A DNA stretch of 52,883 nucleotides from Nocardia sp. NRRL S-836 (GCF_001279525.1 NZ_LGDY01000129.1:1-52883), one strand, 5' to 3'; shown: positions 34,829-43,624, counted from the first letter of the stretch. Numbers and translations: made by a program. Notes: generated from the letters alone by a model not told the origin.

Positions 34829-36942
34829 GCCGACGCTCCTCCTCGAATCTGCGCTGCCGGGATCTCCACGGCCTCGACCGACACCCGGTTGTCGTGGAAC
34901 ACCGCACCACCGCCCATGTCCGCGTCCCGTTCGTCCACGGTGGCGTTGACCGTCGCGCCGCCGGTGAGCTTGAGCCAATGCCCCTTGGTCGTGCTGAGGA
35001 CACCGCGGCGGACCCGTGCGTCGACCAGCACGTCCGCGGTGAACTCACCGCGGCTGTTGAACACCCGCACCCGGCTGCCGGTGGTGAGCCCGTGCACGAC
35101 AGCGTCATCGGGATGCACGACCACGGTCGGTGGCCCTGCCCTGCGACGCAGTTCCTCGTTGTTGCCGAAGATCGTGTTGATCGCGAAGTGCGATGCCCCG
35201 GCTATGAGCACGAACGGATGACGTGCGGCCATCTCGTCGTCCACGACCTCCAGCGGCGGCGTGTACCCCGGCATCGGGTCGAGGCCGTCGGCGGCCGCCG
35301 TGGCGGAGACGAACTCGAACTTCCCGGACGGGGTGGGGAACCCGTGCTCGAACGGCGCGAGCGGGCTGGGGTAGTTGAGGCGGGCCCACCCGCTGGCCCG
35401 CAGACCGTCGAGCGTGATCCCGTGCAGCGAGGGGTGGTCGGAGTCGAGGAGCTGCTCGGCGAGCCGCTCGTCGGAGTCGTAGAGGCTGGGCTCGCTCAAC
35501 CCCATCCGCCTGGCCAGGTCGCGAAACGTGTCCGTGGTCGACCTGCACTCACCCGGCGGTTCGACGGCACGCTCGTTCCACGCGAGGTAGAGGTGGCCGT
35601 ACGCGTCCATCAGATCCGTGTGCTCGTGCTGCATCGTCGCGGGCAGGACCAGGTCGGCGTAGTCGACGGTGTCCGTCGGGAAGTGTTCGAGCACGACGGT
35701 GTACAGGTCCTTTCTGGACAGACCCGCACGGACCCGGTTCTGGTCGCTGGTGCTGACCACCGGGTTCGCGCCGTACACGACCAGCCCCATCACCGGCGGG
35801 TCGTTCGCTTCGAGCAGCCCCTCGGCGAACCGGGTCATCGACAGCGTGCGCACCGGCTTGGGGCGCAGGTCGTCGCGGAACAGCGCCTCGCGGTTTCCGC
35901 CGAAGTAGGTGTCGGTGGAGAACATCAGCCCACCGCCGGGCCGGTGCCAGTCGCCCGTGACGGCCGGAATGCAGGCCAGCGCTCGCAGTGTGGCGCCCGC
36001 GCCCGCGTGGCGTTGGATTCCCTGCGAGGTGCGGATGGCGGTGGGCCTGGTCCGCGCGATGCGATCACCCAGGTCCCGGATCTGCTCCGCGGGGACACCG
36101 GTGATGGCCGCGGCGCGTTCGGGCGTGAAGGCCAGCACGCGCTCACGGAAGTCCTCCCAGCCGTGGCAATGCCGCGACAGGAAGTCGTTGTCCTCGCGGC
36201 CACTCGCGACGATGACGTGCATCAGGCCGAGCGCGAGTGCGCCGTCGGTACCGGGCATCGGTGCCAGGTGCTCGTCCGCGGCCGCCGCGGTCCGGGTGCG
36301 CATCGGGTCGATGGCGACGACGTGACCACCGTTCTTGCGCCCCGCCTCGATGAACCGCCAGAGGTGGTGCCCCGACGTCAGGGTGTTCGTGCCCCACAGC
36401 AGGGTGAGCTTGGACAGCGCGAAGTCCTCCGGGTCCATGCCCCTGCTGGTGCCCAGCGCGTACGTCAGCCCGGTCAGCCCCGCGATCGAGCAGATCGTCA
36501 TGTCGTGGTGGGACGCGCCGAGCACGTTCCACAGCCTGGTGCCCGCTCGCCCCTGCACCCCCTGCAGGTACCCGAGCGCACCGGTGCCCTGGTAGGGCCA
36601 CAGCGCCTCACCGCCGTACTCGTCGACGATGCCGGACAGCTTCGCGGCCATCTCGTCCAGCGCCTCGTCCCACCCGATCCGCTCGAACCGGCCCTCGCCC
36701 TTGGCCCCCACGCGGCGCATCGGGTGCAGGATCCGGTCCTGGTGCGAGGCCTGCTCCAGGTAGCGGTTCACCTTGACGCACAGGGAGCCCCGGGTGACCG
36801 GGTGGTCCCGGTTGCCCCGCAGCCTGGTCGCCACCCCGTTCTCGACGGTGACCAGCCAGCTGCAGCAGTCAGGACAGTCGAGCGGGCACGCTCCGGCGAC
36901 CTCGCTCGTCGTGCCGGTGATCAACAGGTTCTGGCGGGGCAC
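34825..36942 (-). CDS. Molybdopterin-dependent oxidoreductase (formate dehydrogenase / DMSO reductase superfamily)
   Basis: The 705-residue protein carries an N-terminal [4Fe-4S] motif with cysteines at 19, 23, 26 or 27, and 55 (CPLDCPDCC and GSLC). Molybdopterin-binding domains and the C-terminal dinucleotide-binding domain follow. There is no Tat signal, so it is cytoplasmic. Family members reduce or oxidise small substrates by oxygen-atom or hydride transfer; the substrate is not deducible. I chose GTG 36942, preceded by GAGGAG; upstream residues of the frame are arginine-rich and non-coding in appearance. It lies 8 bp after the DapF-like gene. An anaerobic-type enzyme inside an O2-using operon is notable. 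Confidence 0.88.
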   Translation of the reverse strand: MPRQNLLITGTTSEVAGACPLDCPDCCSWLVTVENGVATRLRGNRDHPVTRGSLCVKVNRYLEQASHQDRILHPMRRVGAKGEGRFERIGWDEALDEMAAKLSGIVDEYGGEALWPYQGTGALGYLQGVQGRAGTRLWNVLGASHHDMTICSIAGLTGLTYALGTSRGMDPEDFALSKLTLLWGTNTLTSGHHLWRFIEAGRKNGGHVVAIDPMRTRTAAAADEHLAPMPGTDGALALGLMHVIVASGREDNDFLSRHCHGWEDFRERVLAFTPERAAAITGVPAEQIRDLGDRIARTRPTAIRTSQGIQRHAGAGATLRALACIPAVTGDWHRPGGGLMFSTDTYFGGNREALFRDDLRPKPVRTLSMTRFAEGLLEANDPPVMGLVVYGANPVVSTSDQNRVRAGLSRKDLYTVVLEHFPTDTVDYADLVLPATMQHEHTDLMDAYGHLYLAWNERAVEPPGECRSTTDTFRDLARRMGLSEPSLYDSDERLAEQLLDSDHPSLHGITLDGLRASGWARLNYPSPLAPFEHGFPTPSGKFEFVSATAAADGLDPMPGYTPPLEVVDDEMAARHPFVLIAGASHFAINTIFGNNEELRRRAGPPTVVVHPDDAVVHGLTTGSRVRVFNSRGEFTADVLVDARVRRGVLSTTKGHWLKLTGGATVNATVDERDADMGGGAVFHDNRVSVEAVEIPAAQIRGGASA

Positions 36943-36950
36943 GGCACTCC

Positions 36951-37814
36951 TCAGGACGGTTGCGGTTCTCTCATCCGCGCTGTGATCCCGGCAGCCACGC
37001 GGCCCACGGCTATCTGCTCGACCGCACCGGTCATGAACACGGTGCCCCGGCCGTCGAACCGCGTGGTGAGGGCACCGCCGCTCATGACCACCTCGACCCG
37101 GTCCCCGACCAGACCGAGGCGGTGCGCGGCAGCGGCGGCCGCACAGCCACCGCTGCCGGAGGCCAGCACGCGGCCCGCCCCCCGTTCCCACACCAGCACG
37201 CGGAGCACGTCCGGACCGGCGAGCGCGGCGAACTCGACGTTCACCCTGCCGGGAAACCGCGGATGCGCGGACAGCAGGGGACCGATCGTGTCGAGCAGCC
37301 GATCATCCACAGCGGACACCACCAGCACGGCGTGCGGGTTGCCGTTGTTCAGCGCGGTGACCTTCCACCGGCCGCCGCCGACCTCGATCGGTACGTCCAC
37401 CGCCTCGCCCGCGCAGTCCAGCAGGGGCACCGCCGCCGCGGTGAAGTCCGGGCGGCCGAGCTCGATCGACACGATCCCGGCGGCCAGGTCGTCGACGGAG
37501 ACCATCGACGTGCGGAACCCCGTGTCGACGACCAGCTGCCTCGTGCCGTGCCGCCGGGCGTGCTCGAGTGCGAAGGCGCGCAAGCCGTTCGCGCTGCGCT
37601 CGCACGCCGAGCCGTCGGCGTTGTGGATGCGCACCTCGACCGCACCCGCCGCGGCCGGTCGCTCCAACGACCCGAACACCACCCCGTCGGCGCCGATCCC
37701 GAAGTGGCGATCGCACAGGGCGCGTGCGGCGAGCGGACCCGCCGCCACATCGTCCTGTGGTTCGACGAGCAGGTAGTCGTTGCCCATCGCGTGGTACTTC
37801 GCGAACGCCACCAC
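36951..37814 (-). CDS. DapF-fold epimerase homologue lacking both catalytic cysteines
   Basis: The 287-residue protein has the duplicated diaminopimelate-epimerase fold, with MGNDYLLVE, FGIGADG, IHNADGS, NNGNPHAV and PRFPGRVNVEF. DapF racemises through two cysteines. Here the first (ADGSxxxxCGNG) is Ser74 (ERSANG) and the second (ACGSGAC) is Ser219 (ASGSGGC); a Cys71 lies three residues from the first site. A standard two-thiol mechanism is therefore not possible. It may catalyse another isomerisation, as PhzF does in the same fold, or bind without turnover. The gene starts at GTG 37814 or 37811, within eight bases of the dioxygenase stop. It is unlikely to be the cell's lysine-pathway DapF. 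Confidence 0.82.
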   Translation of the reverse strand: MVAFAKYHAMGNDYLLVEPQDDVAAGPLAARALCDRHFGIGADGVVFGSLERPAAAGAVEVRIHNADGSACERSANGLRAFALEHARRHGTRQLVVDTGFRTSMVSVDDLAAGIVSIELGRPDFTAAAVPLLDCAGEAVDVPIEVGGGRWKVTALNNGNPHAVLVVSAVDDRLLDTIGPLLSAHPRFPGRVNVEFAALAGPDVLRVLVWERGAGRVLASGSGGCAAAAAAHRLGLVGDRVEVVMSGGALTTRFDGRGTVFMTGAVEQIAVGRVAAGITARMREPQPS

Positions 37815-37819
37815 CCCGG

Positions 37820-38527
37820 TCAACCCGCCGCGGCACCGGAGGAGCCGCCGGCGAGCGCCTCCGCGTCGTGCTCGTCGCCGTACCACTTCCTGCTCCACCG
37901 CGAGAACGCCGCGATGAAGATGTCCCTGTTGGCCGGGCCGCCGTCGATCGACTCCACGTCCGTGACGTCGTGCTGGATAGCTCGGTCGTCCAGCAGAACG
38001 GCCTGACCCTCCTCGATGGTGCCGCTCCAGAACGGTTCGTCGGCACCCGGCTTCCATAGCCTGGTCAACGCACCGCCGACGTTGGCCCGCCGGAGCACGC
38101 CGATCATCACGTAGTCGTGGCCGTCGTGGTGCACGCCCTCCGGGGTGAGCGGCGCGGTCGTCGCACTGCTCGCCCGCGACCGGTTCTGGTGCAGGTTGAT
38201 CGACCAGTCCTCGGTGGGGTCGAGCGGGAACCCCTGCACGCCCGCGCGGAGCAGATCGGTGAAGTCGGCCTCGACCGGCTCGTACCGCCGCCGGATGCCG
38301 CCCGCCACCGGGTTGAACTTGACGAACGTCGTGTAGTCGCGCTGCGGCAGCAGCTCGAACGAGCAACCGCCGTCCTGGTCCTGGGACAGGCGGTACTGGC
38401 AGAACCGCTTGAACCTCGTGCCGTTGCCCATGTACTCGTCCACCGGCAGGTCGTCATAGCTGGCCAGCAGGTCAGCCGGCGCCGCCGGGAGGTCGATGAT
38501 GCTGAAGCCTGCTTCGTTGAGTGCCAC
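37820..38527 (-). CDS. 2-oxoglutarate/Fe(II) dioxygenase, amino-acid hydroxylase type
   Basis: About 235 residues resembling the family of L-isoleucine dioxygenase (2OG-Fe_Oxy_2). The iron triad is visible as HxD in PEGVHHDGHD and the distal His in RAIQHDVTDV. The 2OG-binding Arg lies downstream in NRDIFIAAF. Such enzymes hydroxylate free aliphatic amino acids. Two starts are possible: GTG 38548, or GTG 38527, which has AGGAAGGGG at the right distance; I prefer the latter. It sits 40 bp after the diiron oxidase and just before the DapF-like gene in the same operon, suggesting a shared amino-acid substrate. Confidence 0.85.
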   Translation of the reverse strand: MALNEAGFSIIDLPAAPADLLASYDDLPVDEYMGNGTRFKRFCQYRLSQDQDGGCSFELLPQRDYTTFVKFNPVAGGIRRRYEPVEADFTDLLRAGVQGFPLDPTEDWSINLHQNRSRASSATTAPLTPEGVHHDGHDYVMIGVLRRANVGGALTRLWKPGADEPFWSGTIEEGQAVLLDDRAIQHDVTDVESIDGGPANRDIFIAAFSRWSRKWYGDEHDAEALAGGSSGAAAG

Positions 38528-38567
38528 GCTGGGAATCCCCTTCCTCACAGGGTGCGAGACGGCCGGC

Positions 38568-39593
38568 TCATCCGGCGGTCGAGAGGCTCGCGGTCAGGTC
38601 CACTTCGGACATCCGCTCGTCGAGGTAGCGCTGCGACGAGTTCAACCGCCACAGCGTGCCGCGGGCGATTCCTTTGCGCATGGCGGGTGAGGTGGCCGCG
38701 GGCTTGATGACGTTGTGGAACCACCCGGCGGCGTGCTGGGCGTCCACGGTGATGTGCAGGCGGTGGTAGACGATGCCCACGTCCGGCAGGCCGAGCCGTT
38801 CCCAGGCGTGCACCACCTGGACGAAGCGGTCCGGGACCAGCCACTCGGTCATGCCCAGGAAACCGACCGCCTCGGCGTAGCTGGAACGGTAGCGGCACAG
38901 CATGACCGCGAGGTTGCCGGACAGCAACGCGTTGGCGGTGAGGGCGCTCTCCAGCTCGTCCTCGGTGATGTCGAACACCTCGAAGATCTGCCTGAACAGG
39001 TGGGTGTGCACCTCGGCCGGGTTGCCGTTGCCCATCTCGTCCCAGAAGTTCTGGGCGATCTCCATCTTCGCGGGACCGCTCGTACCCACCTGCATCATCG
39101 CGAGGAGGTCGTCGAACCGCCCGTCGATCACCGACTCCTGGATCATGTAACGGCGGATCGCCTCGCGGTCGGCCCGATCGCGGATGAAGTCCGTGTAATA
39201 CGGGTGCTTGAAGACGGTGTGCTGCCGCGCCACCTTCTTCAGCCAGGACAGGAACTCGGCGGGTTCCGCGGGTGCGTCGTCGAGCGAGCCCGCTTCGATC
39301 CTGGAGTCCTCCGCCGCCGCGGTCGCCCGCTCCAGCACGCGGGTCACCTGGTGCACTGCGGTCGAGCCCTCGGCAGAAGGTTCGCCCGGCGCGACCCGCA
39401 GCTGCACGTTGTAGATCCTCGACAGCAACAGCTGCTGCCGGTAGAACATCTCCCGGTCGCCCGTGGCGGCCCGGAGGTTGAGCTCGTGCACCTCACCGAG
39501 CACCCGTTCCAGCTCCGCCGGGTGCACGAACCGATCGATCTCGTCCGCGGATCGGCCGAGCCAACCCGACACCCGCTCCACCACATCGCTCAT
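38568..39593 (-). CDS. Heme-oxygenase-like diiron oxidase (HDO; iron-containing redox enzyme family)
   Basis: The 341-residue all-helical protein shows a full set of candidate diiron ligands: Glu153, Glu186 and His196 (DEMGNGNPAEVH), Glu250, His280, Asp284 and His287 (HxxxDxxH). This pattern is shared by SznF, BesC, UndA and nitro-forming HDOs such as BelK/HrmI, which N-oxygenate, desaturate or fragment amino and fatty acids with O2. The N-terminal 110 residues are helical and less conserved. It heads the operon that continues with 2OG dioxygenase, DapF-like protein, molybdo-oxidoreductase and decarboxylase. Its substrate is unknown; an amino acid is favoured by context. Confidence 0.85.
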   Translation of the reverse strand: MSDVVERVSGWLGRSADEIDRFVHPAELERVLGEVHELNLRAATGDREMFYRQQLLLSRIYNVQLRVAPGEPSAEGSTAVHQVTRVLERATAAAEDSRIEAGSLDDAPAEPAEFLSWLKKVARQHTVFKHPYYTDFIRDRADREAIRRYMIQESVIDGRFDDLLAMMQVGTSGPAKMEIAQNFWDEMGNGNPAEVHTHLFRQIFEVFDITEDELESALTANALLSGNLAVMLCRYRSSYAEAVGFLGMTEWLVPDRFVQVVHAWERLGLPDVGIVYHRLHITVDAQHAAGWFHNVIKPAATSPAMRKGIARGTLWRLNSSQRYLDERMSEVDLTASLSTAG

Positions 39594-39748
39594 TTGAAAC
39601 CCTTTCCGGAGGCCAGGTCTGAACGACTACGAGCGCCCTTCCGGTGTAGACGGACACCGACCGCCGTCCCAGGCGAGGACAGAACACCACCCGGACAGGT
39701 CGGGGTGGCGTTCGGCACAGGCGGACTGCCCCTGCGGACCTGCGGATC

Positions 39749-39784
39749 GGCCCCAAAAATCACATGGAATTGTGTGGCCCCAAA
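39749..39784. promoter_or_regulatory. Direct repeat GGCCCCAAA upstream of the HDO operon
   Basis: Two identical 9-bp copies (39749-39757 and 39776-39784) lie 27 bp apart, about 160 bp upstream of the HDO start, in the 277-bp gap 39594-39870. The gap is otherwise AT-richer than its surroundings and holds no gene. Spaced direct repeats are a common form of activator site, but the copy number is only two. Confidence 0.35.
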
Positions 39785-39870
39785 TGCTTTGCGGGTGAAT
39801 GTCAGGATTCGGAGTTCTCCGCGGGTCCGAAATCGGGCCGGAAGCGGAGTGGTTCGACGGCAGGCCGCGC

Positions 39871-41238
39871 TCATCTGAGCCTGGTGTGGGAGACGGCCAG
39901 CGCCTCCACCCGGTCGTGCAGCTGCGGGATGAAGTGCTCGAACTCCGGCTTCATCAGCACACTGCGGATGATCCGCGCCTCCGCGGCATCGGCGGCGACA
40001 CCGGGATGCCGGCTGACGAACGCATCGGACCGCACCTTCAACGTGCTCAGGAACACCGGATCTGCCTCTGTGGTACCGCTTTCCAGCATTGCGGCCGAGA
40101 CCTGGTCCATCCTCCGCATGCTCGCGGGCCGGACGACCGGGAAGTAGGTCACGATGTCCAGCTCCGGCTCCTGGTACAGCTCAAGGGCCTCGGACGACGC
40201 GATCCTGGCCGACCAGTCCAGGGCGGCCCGCCGGCCGGCGCCGAGCACCTGGCCCAGGCCTGAGGGCGTCGGCGGCAGGACCTGGAAGGTGAGCCAGAGA
40301 GCCGCCGCGGCCGCACCGGCCCGCGAGCACTCCAGGCTCGTCTCGCCGGGGTTGAACTCCGCGGGAGCGCAATAGGTGTACGGGGAGTCGTGGGCGTAGA
40401 ACCGGTCGACGTCCGGGTCGTTGAAGAGCACCGCGCCGCAGCCGTAGGGCTGCAACCCGTGCTTGTGCGGGTCGACGACCACGGAGTCACACCGGGAAAT
40501 CGCGTGCCACGGCTCTGACGGCAGCGCCTCCGCGGTGTCCACACCCTTGAGCAGCGTGAAGAAGCCGCCATAAGCGGCATCGACGTGGATGCGGAGGTCG
40601 TAGCGCTCCCGCAACGCGAGGACCTCGTGGATCGGGTCGACCGCGCCGAGACCGGTCGTGCCGGCGGTCAGGACCACCGTGCCGATCCGCTGCGTCCGCA
40701 GCAGCTCCTCGAGCGCCTCGACATCCATCCGGCCCCGGCGGTCTGCCCGCACCACGTGACTTTCCAAGCCCAGGACGCGGCACATGCGGCTGTGCGTGAA
40801 ATGGGCCTCTTCGCTGAAGGCGACGCCCCGGCCCGGCCGGAGCTCGCGCGCGACGTAGAGGGCTTCGAGGTTCGCGATCGTGCCACTGGAGGTCAGGTGG
40901 CCGAGCGAGGTCCCGAACCCGAACATGCCGGACAGCTGGGCGACGACCTCCCTCTCCATCTCGACGGTGGCCGGGCCGCCGTCGAACGCGTGGTTGTTCG
41001 GGTTGATCAGCATCGTCGCCAGGTAGCCGATGGTGGCAGCGAAGTGCGGCGGGCGCATCATGTGCCCGGCGTACGACGGGTGGAAGAAGGGGTAGTTCTT
41101 CCTGAGCCTCTCCGCGAAGTCGGCGAAGGCTGTCGTGAACGCGTCCTCGTCGACCTCCATCGACGGATGGGGTGAGAACGGTGGAAAGGAGTCCTGCCAC
41201 TCGGCGTTCTCCTCAAGTGCCCGGGTCATCCACTTCAT
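39871..41238 (-). CDS. PLP-dependent aromatic/acidic amino-acid decarboxylase (group II)
   Basis: The 455-residue enzyme has the PLP lysine in VVDPHKHGLQPYG, a cofactor Asp in IHVDAAYGG and the TSSGTIANLEAL motif. It resembles tyrosine/aspartate (MfnA-like) and other group II decarboxylases. The ATG at 41236-41238 overlaps the stop of the upstream tryptophan-dioxygenase-like gene (TGATG). It is the last gene of the operon MFS - flavin monooxygenase - TDO-like - decarboxylase. Decarboxylation of tryptophan, a derivative or a TDO-like product is an inference from that neighbourhood. Confidence 0.87.
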   Translation of the reverse strand: MKWMTRALEENAEWQDSFPPFSPHPSMEVDEDAFTTAFADFAERLRKNYPFFHPSYAGHMMRPPHFAATIGYLATMLINPNNHAFDGGPATVEMEREVVAQLSGMFGFGTSLGHLTSSGTIANLEALYVARELRPGRGVAFSEEAHFTHSRMCRVLGLESHVVRADRRGRMDVEALEELLRTQRIGTVVLTAGTTGLGAVDPIHEVLALRERYDLRIHVDAAYGGFFTLLKGVDTAEALPSEPWHAISRCDSVVVDPHKHGLQPYGCGAVLFNDPDVDRFYAHDSPYTYCAPAEFNPGETSLECSRAGAAAAALWLTFQVLPPTPSGLGQVLGAGRRAALDWSARIASSEALELYQEPELDIVTYFPVVRPASMRRMDQVSAAMLESGTTEADPVFLSTLKVRSDAFVSRHPGVAADAAEARIIRSVLMKPEFEHFIPQLHDRVEALAVSHTRLR

Positions 41239-42437
41239 CAGATCCACGGATATCGTCGGCCTCCGTCGAAGGAAGAATCGTGCTGAGGGCGCTGCTCGCC
41301 GATCGGCCAGAAGAGCCGGTTCTCCGTGCACTGCTGCAAGTACTCGATGCCGTCTGTGCCACCGGTTCCGTTGCTGCTGCCTATCATCGATCTCGCGACG
41401 GAGTGGTGGGTGCGCTTCCACCTCTGGTGACTCTGTTCCAGCAGCTGCAACGCGTTCGTCACCATCGTGCTCTCCGCGTCGCTCCAGCTGCGGTGCCGGC
41501 GACGGTGCCAGGAGGACAGGGAGTCGTGCCCGGACAAGGCGCGCAGCCGCACGCGGGGAACGGAGAGGAAGGCGGGGGAGTCGAGACGACCTCTTCTCGG
41601 CAACGCGCAGAAGATCTCCACCAACTTGTACGCCTCAGACTGGATCGCGCTCGATCCGTCGGTCTGCGCGCGGAAGGCCCGGAAGTGGGCGGGCGGCATG
41701 GTGGCCAGCAGGCTGAACAGCCCTGACGCCTGGTCCAGTGCCGTCGCGGCCGACTCGATCCGGGCGGCGACCTCGGAGACGCACCCGGACGCCGCGACCA
41801 CAACCGCATCCTCCAGCGTGGCCGCCATCATCGTGAAAACCGTCTCGTAGCACTGCAGAACTCGGATGAAGAGGTACTCGTCGTGGTGGTCCGAGACGGG
41901 AAGAACGCTGAAGCGGACGACTTCCTCGACCAGTTCTCCCGCGAAACCAGGGCTTGTGCTCGGTGGGCCGGTGATCTCGCTCAGCGCGGCTGCCTTGCGG
42001 ATCCTCCTGAGGGCGACCTGATGACCTGGCCGGCCGCTCGGGAGCACCGTGCTGTCCGCGTTCTCCAAGGTCGTCCACTCGAACTCGGCCAGGTCGCGCA
42101 GGAGGTGCGAGACGAGGATCTGTCCGGTGTGGATGTCCGCTGACGTCGGCAGCAGGGGCTTCAGGACGTCCAGGGCCAGGTAGCTCCGGTAGGAGTACCG
42201 GTTTTCTGCCTTGTCCAGCACGCAGTGGTAGAAGTCCGCGACCACCGGCCCGGTCGCGGTGTCGGCGCGGCTCGCTCTGACCTGGTCCAGGGCCTCGTTC
42301 CCGAGCTTGTCCTTGCCGTGCCGCAGGATCTGCAGGCGTATCGCGCTCGCCAGGTCCGGTGTCGTTCCGGCCGGCTGTGCGTCGATGACGGAGGCTGCCG
42401 CGCGCTCGCTCACCGTCGTGCCCCGTGGCTCAGACAT
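41238..42437 (-). CDS. Tryptophan 2,3-dioxygenase-like heme protein
   Basis: About 399 residues. The C-terminal 220 residues follow tryptophan 2,3-dioxygenase (TDO): HHDEYLFIRVLQCYE (184-198) matches HDExLFIxxHQxYE, RAFRAQTDGSSAIQS (253-267) matches FRDxLxxSSGFQS, and THHSVARSMIG plus GTGGTDG (343-363) match the heme-His segment and the GTGGSSG loop. Arg256, which binds the carboxylate in TDO, is kept, and His344 or His345 can ligate heme. The first 170 residues are an extension absent from bacterial TDO. The superfamily includes pathway enzymes such as PrnB and MarE. The ATG at 42435-42437 overlaps the flavoprotein gene. An indole-amino-acid oxidation is likely. Confidence 0.72.
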   Translation of the reverse strand: MSEPRGTTVSERAAASVIDAQPAGTTPDLASAIRLQILRHGKDKLGNEALDQVRASRADTATGPVVADFYHCVLDKAENRYSYRSYLALDVLKPLLPTSADIHTGQILVSHLLRDLAEFEWTTLENADSTVLPSGRPGHQVALRRIRKAAALSEITGPPSTSPGFAGELVEEVVRFSVLPVSDHHDEYLFIRVLQCYETVFTMMAATLEDAVVVAASGCVSEVAARIESAATALDQASGLFSLLATMPPAHFRAFRAQTDGSSAIQSEAYKLVEIFCALPRRGRLDSPAFLSVPRVRLRALSGHDSLSSWHRRRHRSWSDAESTMVTNALQLLEQSHQRWKRTHHSVARSMIGSSNGTGGTDGIEYLQQCTENRLFWPIGEQRPQHDSSFDGGRRYPWI

Positions 42438-43611
42438 CACGCTGGAGACCGGGCGGAACCGCCGCGCCCATCCTGGCCAGCGCATAGGCTTGGTACGGTC
42501 CGGAGTAGACGTTGATGGCGTGGTTCAACCCGGCGTGCGCGTCACGCCAGAAACGCTGCATGGGCCGATCCGACCGCAGCGCGTTTCCGCCTGAATGGGT
42601 GTAGAGGCGGTCGAGCGCCTCCACAGCGCGTCGGCTGCCGCGGACCTGATCGACGCGGGCCGCCGCGCGGAGCTCGAACGGCACTTCGTCCCCGGAGTCG
42701 ACGATGTCCCACATCCGGCCCACGTTGGCCATCATCTGGACGCGCGCCGACTCGACCTCGGAGTAGCACTCGCTCAGCTGCGCCAGGAGGAAGCTGTCCT
42801 CGCGCACCAGCCGGCCGGACTCGTCGACCCGATCGCGCTGGTAGTCGAAGGACGCGGCGAGGGCGCCACGGCACATGCCGATGATGGATGCCGTGATCGC
42901 GTTGGGGAAGATGGCGGACCAGGGCATGCGGAAGAGGGTCTCGCTCCTGCCCGCTTCCCGGGCCGCGACACCGCTGACGACCTTCTGCTCCGCTATCACG
43001 CGCTCGGCGGGGACGAACGCGCCGCTCACCGCGACATCCTTGCTTCCGCTGCCCCGCAACCCGACCGCGTTCCACGACCCGTCGATGATCGTGTAGTCGC
43101 TGCGCGGCAGCAGCATGTGCAGCGTTCCGTCGGAACCGGCGGGGCTGCCGTCGGCATCGACCACGGTCGCACCCAGCCAGGCCCAGTCGCAGTGGTCCGT
43201 GCCGGACGAGAACGCCCACCTGCCGGTCAGCAGGTAGCCTCCCTCGACCTTTCGCGCCTTGCCGAACGGTGAGAACGGCGACGCCATCCAGGTGTCCGGA
43301 TCAGCCGCCCACACGTCGTCCTGAACGGACTCCGGCATCAGGGCCAGCTGCCACGGGTGGGAACCCAGAACGCCCGCGACCCAACCAGCAGCGCCGCACG
43401 ACTCGGCCGTGAGGATCACCGCCTCCAGGAACTCTCTCGGGTCGGCCTCGAAACCACCGTGCTTCGCGGGTTGCAGCATTCTCATCACACCGGTTTTCCG
43501 CAGGATGTCCGCGGTGTGCGCGGGAAGTGCCCCCAGCTCCTCTGCTTCAGCCGCCTGGGTTCCGAGCTGCACACGTGAACCCTCGATCTTCTCCAGAACA
43601 TCGGTCACCAT
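42430..43611 (-). CDS. Flavin-dependent monooxygenase, acyl-CoA dehydrogenase fold (HsaA/HpaH-like)
   Basis: The 393-residue protein has the acyl-CoA dehydrogenase fold of two-component aromatic hydroxylases (HsaA, p-hydroxyphenylacetate hydroxylase, DszC): N-terminal helical LRKTGVMRMLQPAKHGGFE, a central beta domain with GRWAFSSGTDHCDW, and C-terminal YTHSGGNALRSDRPMQRFWRDAHA. These enzymes use reduced flavin from a separate reductase to hydroxylate aromatic or other substrates; no reductase gene is seen here. It lacks the catalytic glutamate context of true acyl-CoA dehydrogenases. The start is ATG 43611 with GAAGGA upstream. It lies between the MFS exporter and the TDO-like gene in one operon. 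Confidence 0.85.
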   Translation of the reverse strand: MVTDVLEKIEGSRVQLGTQAAEAEELGALPAHTADILRKTGVMRMLQPAKHGGFEADPREFLEAVILTAESCGAAGWVAGVLGSHPWQLALMPESVQDDVWAADPDTWMASPFSPFGKARKVEGGYLLTGRWAFSSGTDHCDWAWLGATVVDADGSPAGSDGTLHMLLPRSDYTIIDGSWNAVGLRGSGSKDVAVSGAFVPAERVIAEQKVVSGVAAREAGRSETLFRMPWSAIFPNAITASIIGMCRGALAASFDYQRDRVDESGRLVREDSFLLAQLSECYSEVESARVQMMANVGRMWDIVDSGDEVPFELRAAARVDQVRGSRRAVEALDRLYTHSGGNALRSDRPMQRFWRDAHAGLNHAINVYSGPYQAYALARMGAAVPPGLQRDV

Positions 43612-43624
43612 GTGAAATGGTCCT

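Noticed and set aside
36951..37814. Housekeeping diaminopimelate epimerase of lysine and cell-wall synthesis
   Set aside because: Both catalytic cysteines are serines and the gene is embedded in a tailoring operon.
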